Shown here one piece after another: positions 1 through 14,200 of a stretch of DNA of 64,000 nt (position 1 is its first letter; each line of letters begins with the position of its first letter). Below the pieces are notes generated by a model, which searched no databases, was not told where the DNA came from, and worked only from the letters and a program-made list of their open reading frames with translations. Source of the DNA: Callaeas wilsoni (Eukaryota; Chordata; Aves; Passeriformes; Callaeidae); assembly GCA_013398955.1 (NCBI GenBank), contig VWPU01018612.1, positions 1-64,000 on the forward strand, read 5' to 3'. Position numbers and translations under genes: made by a program.

Positions 1-135
1 CGGGCGCGGCGGCGGCGGCGGCAACTCCCGGCTCCCCGCCAGGACCGGGGCGGGGCGGGCACCCGGTCCTGCCCTGCGCTCGTCCCGGGCCGGGGCGGGG
101 CCCGCCCGTCCCGCTTGACCCTCGCGCCGCCTCTC
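1..135. promoter_or_regulatory. Edge of a CpG island with GC boxes
   Basis: The stretch is very GC- and CpG-rich, with a GGC/CGG run and two GGGGCGGGGC-type Sp1 boxes (about 48-57 and 92-101). CpG density falls off after about 135, so this is the right edge of an island extending off the window. It probably marks the promoter of the next gene. In other vertebrates that neighbour of DMXL1 is TNFAIP8, but no coding sequence of it is visible. Confidence 0.65.
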
Positions 136-318
136 GCCCAAGCGGCAGCTACCGAACCCTAAATAAAATCGTTTATATCTACTGAGCTGTATGTCGAGGT
201 AGTTTAAATTTCGGCAGCAGCTTGCTCCGATCTCCGGAGAGATGTATGCTCTACTCATGCCCACTGTGTGACTCGCGTCGGGGGAGTTAAGGAACAGGTA
301 GGTACCTGTCTTAAACAC

Positions 319-1221
319 TGTTAAGGCCAGAAGGGAGGAATTTGTGCCAGGAAGGTGTTAATTTCAGGCTTGGCATGCACAAGATCTGGTTAGCATAACC
401 TGGTCCATCCTGGAGCTGGGACAGACTGTGTGAAAAGCAGCAGCTCACACACCTATCACCAGAGAATGAACATCCCAAGTTAGGGGACAGATGGCCTCTG
501 CAACCAGGAACAGCCTCCAAAGTTCCCCCTGTGGATACCAGGAACCTGGGCTGTATAAAGACAATTGTTCAATGATCTAGGGGGACGTTAACAAAGCTTG
601 GAAAGAAGGATGTTCCAATAATAGTGGATACAAAAAATGCAAAATTCACAGGCCACAAGGACATATGGCAGGACTCTCAAGTAAGGACGACACTAATAAA
701 TCCAATTCAGCAACGGTGTTACACTCATCTGACTGGATAAAAGGTAGCTTCAGCAGGGGGAGATTGCAACCATCAGGTCATAGCCCTCTGACCCAAGAAA
801 CCCACTGATTCAAGAGAAAGAACTGACTAATAAGCATAGGAAGAAATGGAATCATTAACCAATGGAAAATAGAATAATAACTAGAGAACTATGCAACTTG
901 TACCCAATAAGCATGGATATGTTTGCTAAAACACATAGTGAAAAATTTTCATTGTCAGTGGCTGACCTTGTGTACCCAGCACCCCTTCCCACACAGAACT
1001 TACCAAAAGAATGAACCGGGTCCCCGCACCCCACCACTGAGAAGCCCAGGGCAAAAATGGGCCAACAGAACACTGCTGATCCATGGGTGGTGACTGTCTT
1101 CTGCTGGCACTCTCTTTCCCCTACACACTAAAATCTACAAAATAAAGTCAGTACTGTTGAACTGGCATTTTGTCTCATTTGCACCTCAATTTGGGCATCT
1201 CTCACTAATCAGATCATAACA
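319..1221 (+). mobile_element. Candidate LTR-like repeat
   Basis: The stretch has retroviral-LTR-like composition. It begins TGTTA and ends TAACA, has a TATA-like box (ctgtataaag near 550) and a polyadenylation hexamer AATAAA at about 1140 followed by a T-rich segment. I found no target-site duplication, so the boundaries are tentative. It could also be an unrelated repeat or part of a non-coding transcript from the CpG island. Confidence 0.35.
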
Positions 1222-4200
1222 CGTGCATTCATCCTTGTACCTTTGCTAGAGGTGGGAACGTAGATGGGGATGAAGCTCCCCAAGGTTTTCAAGCTTAAAT
1301 GCAACAGAAAAGGGGCTTCAAAAGTTACGTTGTGGCAGACGACACCAAGTGCCATCACTACATCAGCCTCATAACACTGCAAAGAAACTTAATTCTACTC
1401 AGTTGTTACTTATGCATTAAAAAAAGAAAGAAAAAAACAGCACCCAATCCCCCCCCTAAACACCAAAAATCTAGAACAAGGAAAGATAAAGCATGAGACA
1501 ATACGGCATTTAAAAAAGAAAATCAAAATCATGCATATTTTAGTGCTAGAAATGGGAGGAATAAGAAACACTAAGAAACTTGGTAAATCAATATTTTTAT
1601 TTTATAGAAAGTAGTTTGATCACTGTGCTGAACCTGCCATTAGCGATGGTTTTGTTATTTTTAGTAAAAATAAACATTTGAAAATAATTACCTTGGAGAA
1701 TATATAATCTCCAAGCTTATTTCCCCTTAATCACTGTTGCTTTTTTCATAACTATTGCATCTAATCTAACACTGGGTGCTCTTACTAGAAAGGGGGTACC
1801 TAGTCTAGGATATCTCCATAGTTTATTTCCTGCAACTGGTTCTGAGGTTCCTAAAATGCAGTAGAACATGTACAATCTCACCCTGCACCACCGTGGCGTG
1901 GTACAGAATCTGCATCTATTCCACCTTTCTCCATCAACATCTTGCAACGTCAGCTGTCAGCTGAGAATTTTCTGCTGTAAAGCCACACAGCAAGCCAGTT
2001 TAAGTACTCAGATGGCCAGAGTTTTAACTTTCACAAGTTGCTGAAGTAATAATGAAGAACTTGGATCACGTATCTGAGGTAATGAAATCAGTTAGCAACA
2101 CAAGAATGACACACTCTGATAGCATTATGTATTGCTACACAGACAAACACAAGTCACAACTCCCAGTCTATGATATTTAAAAGGGACATTATCAACTACA
2201 ACCTAAATTATTTTGTCTGGACAATAAATTATTATTGATTAAGCACTAGGAAAAGCAAATTTTATGTTCAATTTGTGCACATGGCTACTTTAAGCACAGG
2301 GACCTCTGCAGGCACTAGTACCCTTAAGGTTGAGTAACGTGCACAGCAACAGGGAAAAAGCATTAACTGCTGGAGGACAAAAGTCAGTGGAAGTTAAGGG
2401 CAACAGCCAGAGAGTTCTGAGTTCAGTTCTCCTCCAGTGACTAGATTCAAAGTTGAGAGTGTCCCTTTAAAAGTTTCACATACAAAAGAATTTAACTCAT
2501 TGTGACTCCATCATTACAAGAAAGCTACGGATAATTTGTCTTACAATAGTTAAAACATCAATGAACAATATGCAAGCAAACAACTGATTTGTAAATGAAA
2601 TAGCAGCAACGTGGAACTCTAGAAGGTTGAGTTTCTGCAGGATTTATTGGAAAGATTATTAAGGTGTGGCAAATACATTGTGATTTCATGCAATTTAGTT
2701 CTGAGAATAGCTTATGGTAACTATAAACATTATTGAAAATGCCTGGTCACGGTCAGTACTTTTCTGCTATAAGCATAAGTTTGCCAGGATTCTTCAAAGT
2801 GCAGCTTTATTCAGAAAAATGACAACATTGTATGTCTTGGCAAATTGCATTTAAAATCTGCTCGGTTCGCAGATGGTAAGACAGCTTTTTGTGATTGCCA
2901 GTACAATGGATTTGAGCTTGAAGTATTAAAGCTAATGGGATATAAATATTTAAGGAGAAAACACCAAGGACATAATTATGTAATACTGCCATGATTTTTG
3001 CACACGTAACTTTGTTAGTTCAGTGGGTGTATAAAACGGACGCATGTATATAAGCAGCTACAAAATCACGGTTTCAGCTGATTCTAAAGGAGTGTGCTAC
3101 TGTTTACTCCACTGTTTTCCTTCTTCCATAAGAATAAAGAACATTAGAAACTCAGCCACTGAGCAGATAACTCATACTCATTGGGCAAGTCTGTTTTGTA
3201 AGGTGGTGTCACTTCTAGTCACTTTTCTGGTCCATCACTGTACTTAAACTGTTTTGAAATCACGTTCCATTTCAAACTCTAAGTGTTAAGGAAGAACAAT
3301 TACAACTGAATCACTGAACAGCTGTACCAGTTTGAAATGCTGTCACATGTTTCTTCATGGCAAAACATTCACATTCTTTTTATTGCACAATTTGAAAATT
3401 CAGGTTATGTGCATAAAAACCTTCATAGTGTTTGCACTGCAACTTGAGAAACATACATTTAAAATGACCTTAATACATTTTACAAAATCTTTTTAAACAA
3501 GTTTATATTCTTAAGATAAAAGCATCCTGAGAATGTTACATAGTTCATTATACAAGCCCTTCATTTCTGCTATGCTTTATTTATCCCCATAGTTCCTAAT
3601 TTGACAAGTTTATTTTACAGTTAATATCTTGGTGCTATATTTCACAAAATATCTTTTAGCAAAAAGTACACCATTGGCATTCAAGTAATCCAGCCTCACA
3701 TCTAATTTACAAATTAAACCTTTGTCAAGCTCTCAGGTAAGGAAAAGTAAACCAAAATACATACAGAAATAGTTTAGCTGATTGAAAAGAAAAAGTAAAG
3801 GCCTTGTGCATTAATAATTTGGTCAAACATTTATGTTATGCAGTTTAATATTTTGGCAAAAAAACCCTCTACAGCTATCCTTCTCAATCTGTTTTCTTTC
3901 ATCTGACACCAGATGTAAACATAAACATCAAGAAAGAAAGACTGACAGTGTAGAAATACTTTGCTGTCGAACCACTTTTTCCTTTTTCTTTTTTAAAGTA
4001 CTTAGGAAAAACAGAGAAACAAGAATGTAAGTGCTAAGAAGGGACTATCTTTGGGCTAAATAAAAGTCTTACCGGAAAAAAAATGTAAAAATAAATTAGG
4101 TTGGGTTTTTCTTTTATTTCCTCTACAGATATCTAAATAAATAGTCTTTGAAGAAATTCTAGTGCCATATCCTAAAGCAGTATCTTCCTGTATCTTTTTG

Positions 4201-4779
4201 ATCAAGTCTAAGGCTTCACACATAATCTTGACTATTTTACTAGGAAGATATCCATTCATATTTACATTTTATTTTTGTAAAGGGAGCATTCAGGGTTAAA
4301 AATATATTTATTTTTAAAAGGTCAGCCTGCCATCCTGATGGCAGTGATTCAAGCTATAGAACAGAAGACAACTTACAGAACATCCTTCAGTTTCTTATAT
4401 TCTAAATGAGAGGAAGGAGATCAGGCAAGTTAGACAGGTAAACAGCCTGGATTTCAGGAATGCAGAGAGAAAGTAACTCATTACATGAATGCCTGCATGA
4501 CCAGCAGTATTCACTCCTGAAGTCTTTGTTTCTCTTCTGCACATAGGCATAAATTTTTATTGTCGGCTGACTAAACAAATTGAGAAGAGAGACAGTTATG
4601 GTTGCCACAGTGAAAGAACGTTACCTAAGGTTTCCATCAGGACAGACAGGCTTTTACAAGGTGGCAAGGTGTTGAATATAAGCAGATGTCATGCCCAGAT
4701 GGTACACTCCGGCTGAGAGTGTAACTACCTCAAAAGGAAGAGTAAATCACTTCAGCAACAGCTTTATAATATTATAACT
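1222..4779. other. AT-rich 3' flank or distal 3' UTR of DMXL1
   Basis: No convincing exon, RNA gene or repeat boundary was seen here. The open frames in this stretch are short and look random. It may include distal 3' UTR, given the extra AATAAA hexamers on the minus strand. The rest is intergenic. Confidence 0.4.
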
Positions 4780-5050
4780 ATGTCATTTGGAGTCACATTT
4801 AGCTTTTATTTCAGGCAATGATCAAAATCTGAAGGACCTTTTAATCTTTAAGGCATTAGTGCATCAGGGGACTAAAAACTCCAGGTAATTAATAAATAGG
4901 GGGTTGGAGGCAGAAGGGGAGAAAGAAAAAAACCCAAAACATCTTTGTGTCACAAGCTATCATTGTGCATCTGCTTTGTTGGTTAGTTTCAGGAAAAATA
5001 TTTTCAGGGATGGCAGAAGGGGAATGTTATTCACTATTCTGAGAAAAACA
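4780..5050 (-). other. DMXL1: DMXL1 3' UTR, proximal part
   Basis: This is the sequence right after the stop codon on the transcribed strand. The first AATAAA on the minus strand is at 4810-4805. More AATAAA hexamers occur further left (4561-4556, 4312-4307, 3581-3576, 2811-2806), so longer 3' UTR forms are possible. Which site is used cannot be told from sequence alone. Confidence 0.45.
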
Positions 5051-5275
5051 TTAGATCATAAACTTCACATCATTTTTTAACATATCCTTTAAAGGGCTGA
5101 ATCTATCAGGCAAGATTCTCATCTTTACTGTTCCATCAGCACCACAGGAGAATATGTGATTTGCTGGTCCTGTTTCAATTTGCATGACTCCTGTCCCAAT
5201 GTTTCTGAAGAGAGACTGTCGAGCATGCTCATTGATGAAAGTGTGAAGAAGATTAAATGTAGACAGACTCCATAC
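5051..5275 (-). CDS. DMXL1: DMXL1 last coding exon (C-terminal WD40, stop)
   Basis: The terminal coding exon, with acceptor gcttttccag. It encodes VWSLSTFNLLHTFINEHARQ, RNIGTGVMQIETGPANHIFS and CGADGTVKMRIL. The tail FSPLKDMLKNDVKFMI is followed by TAA at 5053-5051. The first residues (VWSL) complete the blade EGNIK-VWSL from the previous exon. Confidence 0.96.
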   Translation of the reverse strand, partial: VWSLSTFNLLHTFINEHARQSLFRNIGTGVMQIETGPANHIFSCGADGTVKMRILPDRFSPLKDMLKNDVKFMI

Positions 5276-8200
5276 CTGGAAAAGCATCAAAACATCAATC
5301 TCTTATAAGGATAATTACCGTGATCTTAAAAATCCTCACCAATGAATCGTGGAGGAATTGCACTACATTTTGCATTTATTTTTCTGACACCAACTGTAAA
5401 AGAAGACTATGTAGCAATCTGTAAGGACACATTTATAGAATACTAGTACTCATTTTCTATAACAGGCAATATAGAGAGACACTAAGGTATCACTAATTAA
5501 AAAGAAGACTACCTTAAAAAGAGATAAGACTGACATTTCATAATTAAATTAGCAAACATGAAAGTCAAAGTTGAGAACAAATGCAGTACATATGATATCT
5601 GATTGTTCCACACCTGTACAAGAGTCTTTCTGAATGTACACAGGATCTCTGCTCCCTCCCCGTCATTAATACCTTTATGTTGCCTTCAGCAGATCCTGTG
5701 ACAAAATACTCTTCTGTAGGATCAACAGCAATTGCTTTGACTGGAGAATCATGACTCTGGAGTAACTGTTGCTGCTGCTTTAGGCAAAGATCAATGACAC
5801 AGGTAAAACCTTTTCTGCCTCCAGATATCAACAGCTGGTGTTTTGGAGCATATGCTAGCACAGTTGCTCCACTATCGTGACAGATAAAAGCTGAAAGCCA
5901 AAGCAAAGTAATTTAAATAAAACACTGTGCTAACTTGCATTTTCCATCATGCTCTAGTAGTTCAGGACAGTACATCAGTGACTTTGATGCTGTAATCTTA
6001 ATTGACCACAACCAGCTCACTTATTGCAGAAACAATATATATGTAAACCCAGGTTCCCAGCAGACATTCTGAAGCTGCAGTATTCTCAAATTAAGCAATT
6101 AAAATCTGCATTAACAAAAACTTATATGCTTTTTTTCTATCCCTGTGTAATCAGAAACTATTAATCCTTGACCAGAAACAGATTATTTTAATAATCTATT
6201 AAAATAACAGATTTGTTATTTTAAGTAATATAATTTGTTATTTTAAGTCATATAATGCCCATCAGAAATTCCTCCTAAACTACTTGCACGAATATCTTGA
6301 CGTTTCCACTGTACATTTTACTGCTAATTTGCTTCTTTTCACATTTATTTGGATATGTCTACTCCCCTAAATGAGTGAAAAAAGTGAATGAAAATTACAA
6401 CTATCAGAACACAGCTTGGTACACTGTACTTGTAGTTCAAAGGGCCTATGAATTTACATTTAGAAATTCCATATGTCTCTCACATACACTTAAGCATTCA
6501 CCATACTTTATGTACAAGGAGTTCACAACTCTCTGATTTCAATTCCATATTTCAGGTATTGAAATGCATTTGTTGTATTACTTGCAACAAAGTATTAGTA
6601 TAATAAAGCTAATGAAAGCCAGCTAAATACTTAGTACACCTCCAAAATGCTACTTAAAGGAGTAACTGTTCTAAAGCAGGAGCTGCCTGGAACCTTTTAA
6701 AAAAGAACAGAAATGTCTGGCTTGCGCTTGTGGTGCAAGGACAGAATGTATGCAAAGGAAGGTGCTCATGTCCATGAAACGAATCATATATATAGAACAC
6801 CAAGTAATTTCTCAAGAATCTGGTTTATGTTCCCACTGGTGCACTCACACGGAACAGTGAAAGATGTTTTACTGCCAATGTTAAAACTACTTCCCACAAT
6901 AACTCTTCCATAAAGACAGACATACAAATACACTTCTTTATACTGTAGTCAAACACTTAGTTTGTTCTATTTTACTTACCATGCACCAAGCTATTTGTAG
7001 GAGAAACCAGAGTATCCCAAACACAAATATTTCTGTAGAAAAAAATATGGCTTAATTCAGCAACAAATGTTCTAAGGTATTTTAAACACATGAGAAGTCA
7101 CCTGTACCTTAAAAAGGCTGTTTCAGGCATGAAGCACTGCAAACAGACTTTCAATGATGACTTTTGAGCAGACCTCAAATTACTTCCATAGTTTAACATA
7201 AGACTGCAAGAACATGCCTTCCACACAATCATTCTACAACCGGCTATTTCCATAAAGGATTTATGTTAACAATCTTTTGTAGCTTAATTCACAGGAATGT
7301 TAGCAGGTTTTGATATTTTTTGATCAATACCTACTTATGAAAACAAATGAGAAATGAAGAGCTATGCAAATTCTCTATGGCTATAAAAATAATTTATGAC
7401 AGGTTCATGTGTATAGAACAGAACAGAGTCGTGCAGCTGGAAGGGGTCTAGAAGGATCATGTAATCCATCCGCCTGACACCTCCAGGGCTGAACAGAAGT
7501 ATGTCATTAAGGGCATTGTCTAAATGCTTCAAACTCTGACAGGCTTTGGGGATTGACCTCCAGGAAGCCTGTTCCAGTGTCTGAACCTCTTAGTAACGAA
7601 ATGTTTCTTGATGTCCAGTCTCATGCCAGACCTCCCCTGGCACAGCTTTGAGCCATTCCCACACATCCCTCACTGCATTCCTGACAGAAGGACTCAGGAG
7701 GACCTCCCTTTCTACTTCTCCTCCTCCTATTGAACATGAGCAGAGTATTTGTGCTTCCCTATGAAACCTCCCTTAATAAGCACATGAATTTAGCTGCAAA
7801 CATTGCTTCTCTCCCCCACTCACTAAGAAAGAAATCAAGCAGAAGTACTCTTAAACTGCTAAGAAGAATCATAAAAAAAACAAAGTGGGGGAAAGGAGAG
7901 AAAATATGGCAGCACTTCATTTTTATGCATTATCACAACAGATCTTACCTGTTGTCAGAAGAAAATCCTGCTGTAGCTATCAAAGACGATGAACTGATGA
8001 AAACAAAGTCATTGGCTGTTTTGTTGTGACACTGCCATGTCTGAAAAATTGCAGTTAGACATTATTAATTAAAAAGGAATCAATTTTGTGCAAGCAGGCA
8101 ATATTAAACTTCCTTGAGAGGGAAAGGTGTTTCAAAAGAAATTTAAAGAACATAGTAAAGGTATCAGTATGCCTTGTAAGACTCTTAATTTTTCATGGAA

Positions 8201-11200
8201 ATACATTCTGCAGCTCTGCGTAACTGTCAATTAATTGACAAGTAACAATTATTGAAAAGTTTCAACGAACATTACAGTTATTTCAGATCTCATGTTACAT
8301 TCTCCACTCTCTACTTAGTGAGTATGGTTAGAATGCAAGAACCTGTCTGTCACACAGATCAGAGGATGGCAGCAATACATAACTTAATCTTGATTAATAC
8401 TGGTTATCAGCACAATTCTTGCCCTCTCCTAGCTGTTCTAAAGGGGAAAGAAGTAAGGGAACACAAGTCAAGTTTATGGAAATGAATTTACTTTTCAGCT
8501 TACCAAATATGGCTTAGGGGAAGTTCCAGTAAGTGGACAACATTTCCAATTTGTCTGATATAAACTTATATATCCATCAGCATCAACAATTCCAAACTGA
8601 AAGAAAATATATAGTAATAGTAAATACATACGTATGTATTGCAGAGAAAATACCCACAATTCTGAGAAAATACTTCAGATTTTAAGCATGTGATGTTTCG
8701 GGGGCGGGGGGGAAGGAGGGAAGGAGAAGTGTACAGAAGCATTTTGTCAGTTACCTTATTTCCTTGGTAATTGAATCGCATTCGAGTTACCCTTGAGTTG
8801 CCACCAGATCGAAAACATGTGATTTGCTGCGCATGACCCCATTCAAACATTCTTACACTTCCATCTTGAGCACCTGTCAAGTCTGCAACAGAAAATATTT
8901 ACATGACCTTTCACAAAAGTTGTAGCTTTTACAATTTCAAGAAAACTCACAACACCTCAAAATAACTAGTGCCAAAATTATGCCATAGTATCTGTCGTGG
9001 TACAGGATCAGGACATACCACTGCAACTCAAAGTCGTGTTACTCATTACTTGATTAAGAGTTGTGTTTAGATGCTCATGAAATATTAAGCTATTTACTTG
9101 GATACGGTAACACATCTTTTTCCTACTATCTTTCATTCTAGTCACAAATAAGAGAAATACAGTACTTTTACCAGTTTCTAAAGGCTATTCTACATCCTCC
9201 AATATTGTTTTTCAAAATTAAAAGTAGTTTCAGTATGTATGGCTTATAAAAAACTTTCAAAACGTGTTTTAGATTGCTGTGCTAGTACAAAACAGCAACA
9301 CACTAAGAAACAGGTAAGAAATATACAAAATTTAGATAACTTTTCTCTTCTTTAAAAGAACCTGAACTTACAATATGGCAGTGTTGGATGAGAAGCCATT
9401 CTTCTGACGTTATTAATAGCTTTCTTGAGCATCTGTTCAATACACAAAAAAATAGAAAATAATTAAATTGTATTACTGAACAAACAGTTATCAAACTAGA
9501 GAACAATTAGTGATTGCAGAGAGTTGTTTCCTATCAAAATTCCTATGAAAACAAGTACTGGGTTTAGAGATTCAGATAGAAGTCAGTGTCTTCCAAGACT
9601 AGTGTAGATGTTAACACTTTTGCAGCTTTATACATCTAGATAAATATTAAACTTTTGCTTCAGAAATGTATGGATCCAAATATAAACACTCCTTAGACTG
9701 CAGTCTTACCTCTTTTCTTGCCAATTCCTTTCTGATTCCATTAAATTTATTGGAATATTCCTGAATATTGTAAGATAAGCAAGAGAGAGGCAGAAGCATG
9801 TAAAGAAAGAGGTAAACAAACTTTAACAGAAGTAAAAAATAGGAAGGAATATATCTATTTTCAAGTCTAGTTAACTTATTGCCATTGACTGAAAAGTGGT
9901 TACTTGTGACCATCCAGAATAAGCAATATACGGTGTAACTGGTGTAAAGTAACGAAATAAATAAATAAATGAAAATTCTTCAAATGTGCTTATGTATAAT
10001 TTCACAAATACAGATCCAATGAATTTTCAGTAGCATGTTTCTTCCTAAATTCCAAAATTTGCTTTGAGCTAGGTGTATTACCAAGATTTTTGTTTTTTCT
10101 TATTTTATTAATTCCTACTGGGAAGAATTCAATGTGCAAAGAGGATTGGAGATATTAGACAATTACATTTAAACCCCATCTACTTAAATTACATGTTCAA
10201 CACACAAAAGGAAAAAAAGAGTAAGGATTTTTTTATCAAGGAAATGCATTTGAGCCTGTCATGTTTCTTCCCTTCTTTTCTTTCTATTAATGTATGTTAA
10301 GTTTTCATTCCTTTCTTCCCCAGTAGCTCTCAAAAGTATCTGACTACTTTGAGGACTGTCTTTCCTCAGAGAACTGTTGGATTTGGTTTGCTCCTGCATG
10401 TATTATTTACTCCAGCATTTGAGAAGGGCAAAATATGTATTTGTGGCAGGTGCTAACTTCAAACAAGAACACATTAGAAATTTTGTTGCCAGGGCACTCA
10501 TCTTCAACACAGCAGCCTATCACTTACCACACACCAACAGCAAGCTGGCACTGAACTACTTTCAGAGAAATTTAAGTCAGAAAGCACCGTTAAGATCATT
10601 GACTCTAACTGTGACTTTCAACTGCTGTAATTTTGTACAGTATTTTAACTTTAATGCTTTGTCATGGGGCAGTAAATAGTGATGAGGTATTTCAAGTATG
10701 CTATTCTCCCCAGCCTCCAATTATATCAGGGTGTCAGCTGGAAGGAGGCAGGAATGACAATTTTTCATGTGCTTCATATTCCTAAATACAATCACTAGAG
10801 TTTAAAAGAAATATCCTCTAAATTATCAGTTTGCAAACAAAAATGAGGAAAAGTACTCGGAAGGGAAATAATTTACTTTCTTGTAAAATTTCCCTGGGTT
10901 TGGATTCACGGAATAACTGCAATCCTCTTAATTACATTTTGGAAGCAGATTTAGATCTTTCAATACTATGCCTCTCAGTTATTCAAGTTCATTCCAAAAC
11001 ACTTTCTAAAGATAAAAAAATATAATCTTGAAATACGTATTTCCCTTTCTTTTTCTCTAAGGACTTTAAATGTCAAGGAAAAAGCCAAACTGTTTGGTAA
11101 AACTATATATACATTTTAAAATTTAGGAAAACAGAGAATGATATTCTTCAAACATTTACAGACCGGTATGCGCACTTAAAATTGCAATACTTTGCTCTCT

Positions 11201-14200
11201 AAACTCACAACTTATCTTCTACATGTAAATGGAAGAAAAATAATTCATTCAGTTCTCTCTATTTCGTCACTAAAATGAAGGGCTGTGTTGAGTTTTACAG
11301 CTACTAACTTTTACCCGTAAGTCAATGGAAGCCATCTTCCTCCATTCAATACATAAGCACACATCATGATCTCCTAACCTCTGTGGATTATGCTTTGGAA
11401 AAATGCAAATTTACAGAAACGTGCCTTTGAAAGGCTACACTAACATAACTGTGGTGCAGTGTCTCCAATTTAGAAGACAAGTGCAATTATGAAATGCAAA
11501 TACTTCCATTATTAATGTAACTGACATTTTATACTGCTAGCCCTCAGTTTGCCCTTACAACAGCTGATGGCTACAACACTGGTTGCTTTGCTGGAGAGTT
11601 GGGTGTTTTGGGCCTAATGTACATTAAGACTGAAAAATAAAAATGCACTTAAACTCCACCCCACCACTTGTTAAACTGCTAAATATTGGTGACAGTCACA
11701 CTGATATGTATGACAAGCTGTTGGTAACATTGTCTGAGTTTCAAAGCTGTAGGTACACACTATTTCCTTCAGTACTCTCTTACAAACCACTCCTGTAAGA
11801 ACTATGTAAACAAACTGTGCTGAAGTGTCTGTGTCTGAAGTGACCCTCCTTACTTACCTTGTATGAACTGTGTAACAGGAAACAGTGAAGAGTGACAGAA
11901 AAACCTTACAGCTAATAAAATGTTAACTGCCTGAGTGTCCCTTGGTGATGAAAGTGAAGCAAAGACAATGAGATTGAAAAGCCAGAAATGGTACAGAACA
12001 GTGGGCTACAACTACTAAACGCAAAGATGACATCAAGAATCAGCACTATCTGAAGGAACAAAGTAGCAAATAGTAGCAAAAGAAAGATTTTAGTGACGCT
12101 GCTTTTCTTCCAGGTTTGAGTTCTTCCACAGAACACAATTTCCTCCCAAGAATCCCTAGTTTTTTCTTTCATTTACTTTGTCCTTCATTAGGTACCTCTG
12201 TCTTCCCTCCCTAGTGGGCAGGTGTCATTCTATGCTGTGGCTGGTTCTCTGCCACAGTCAAACAGTACGCCAGACAAAATTTAGGTCCAAAGTTTAACAG
12301 CAAAAGCATTCAACACAAGCAAAACCAAATATATTTAGGAAGAAAGTTTCACTGCATGCAAAATAGAAGACCACGTAAGTACCATTTACATTCATAGATT
12401 ATGCAATTACTTAATGTTGAGAAACACACAAACACAAGAATTCTATATGTACATATATATATTTTAAAAAAGGAAATGAGAGGAGAAAGTGGCAAAGGCG
12501 TCAAAGAATACTTGCAGAAGAGACCTGATTGTAACAGCAGAGCACTGGCACCCAGGATCACTAGTTCTTAAAGTGAAGGCAGAAGTGTACGTACTGGCAC
12601 AACACCCACTTCCGTATGTGGAAAACATTATCATTCTTATAATGCTTATTCCTTATTTACTCCTCCTATTCATCAGCTACTTTCAAAAGTCAACCACAAT
12701 ATTAATTAATGTATGGTTACTTCATTCTGCCACGAGTTATAGACTTGCTTTGGACTGTTAAATGACACCAAGTCCAGCCAAATCCCAGGACTTAAGGCAT
12801 TTGGTTATTTAGGAAAACTGCACTTTCTGCACTCCATGTGCAGAAAGACTGAGAGATACTGGTGTCTTGTATGACCATTTAAGTTCACTTAAGTGTCTCT
12901 GCATAAGCATCTCCCAGCCAGCTAATCAACAGATCTGCATCTGTGCTCCACAGGAACTAAGATAAGAATGTCAACGGCCAAACTACAATTATCATTTGAT
13001 CGGAATTATATCTAAGCTAATAGTTTTTTGCTCAGGGCCAAGCTTCATTCCAGACACAAGATCTCTTTCTGAAGCTCAAAATGAAGCTGAAGATTATGCT
13101 TAAAATAAAAGTTACCACAACATTTCATATAAATATTTCTACCTAATTCTTATGAATTTATATTCTGAAATCTGCTGAATAGATGTTTTTAGATAGCCCA
13201 TTTGGCAAGTCACTAAAGAAGAATTTATAGTCCAACTTCTTATCCAAATCCTGATTCTTTGCTTTTAAATAATGCTTTTAAAGAAAGCATATATGACTTA
13301 ACTGAAAGGCTTTGCTTGTTTAGTTGGTGTCCCTTAAATTCTGTGCAGTATTTTAACCTACTAAGTGAATTGTTATAAAAAAATCCAGCCTGCCTTGGTT
13401 ACACAGAAAGGCTATGTTTACTTATATGTTAATTGCAAAATATAATGAGCAAGACTGAACAGACAAAAGGAGAGAAGTAGATAGAATACATAAAGCTAAT
13501 CTTTGACAAGCGACTTACCACAGATGCACCCCTGCCAGTTTGTGTACTACCAAGCCAAGGCATATTGATAGGTGTGCCAGGATTACTATGAGTATAAGGA
13601 GTGGTTCCTTGAACGTTTACCAGATCATCACGAGCATGTATAACTAGGAAATCATCAGCCCTATAAGTGAAAAAAACATTTTAAATTAAGATTGCGAATA
13701 GCAACATTAAATACCATGCTCTGTTACTCTGATTTATGCACAGTTAAGTGTGATATTGAAAACAAAGAACATATACCCTTTATTTTCTATTTCCATATCA
13801 TCATCAACCCAGGTATAGATTTGTGTAGCTAAAATCGCAGAAACATCCAGTTCTTGAATATCATGACTTGATGCTATTGCAATGCAGTTCCGATTTGCCT
13901 GAAAAAAAATAACATACAGAGAGACAGATGCAAAAGTAAACCTCAAAAATGGACTTATTTTACTTTTTTCTGGTTATGGCACTGCTGCTCACAAAAATAC
14001 ATGCTTAATTTAAAAACTTCAAACATTTACATCTACAAATCTATGTACATTTATACTTGACATTTTCCTTTTAGAACTTATTTGCATCTGGGATAGTATC
14101 ACACACTATTTGCATCTTGTACCTCTCAAGCAGCTCAAGTATCTCCTTGCTTTTCTCAGAGGTTAAGCAACAGGTAACTACACTACAAGGCTTGCAACCA

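Noticed and set aside
1299..1496. Small plus-strand open frame ending in a Lys/Pro-rich tail
   Set aside because: The tail comes from A-rich and C-rich low-complexity DNA. There is no splice or conservation evidence.
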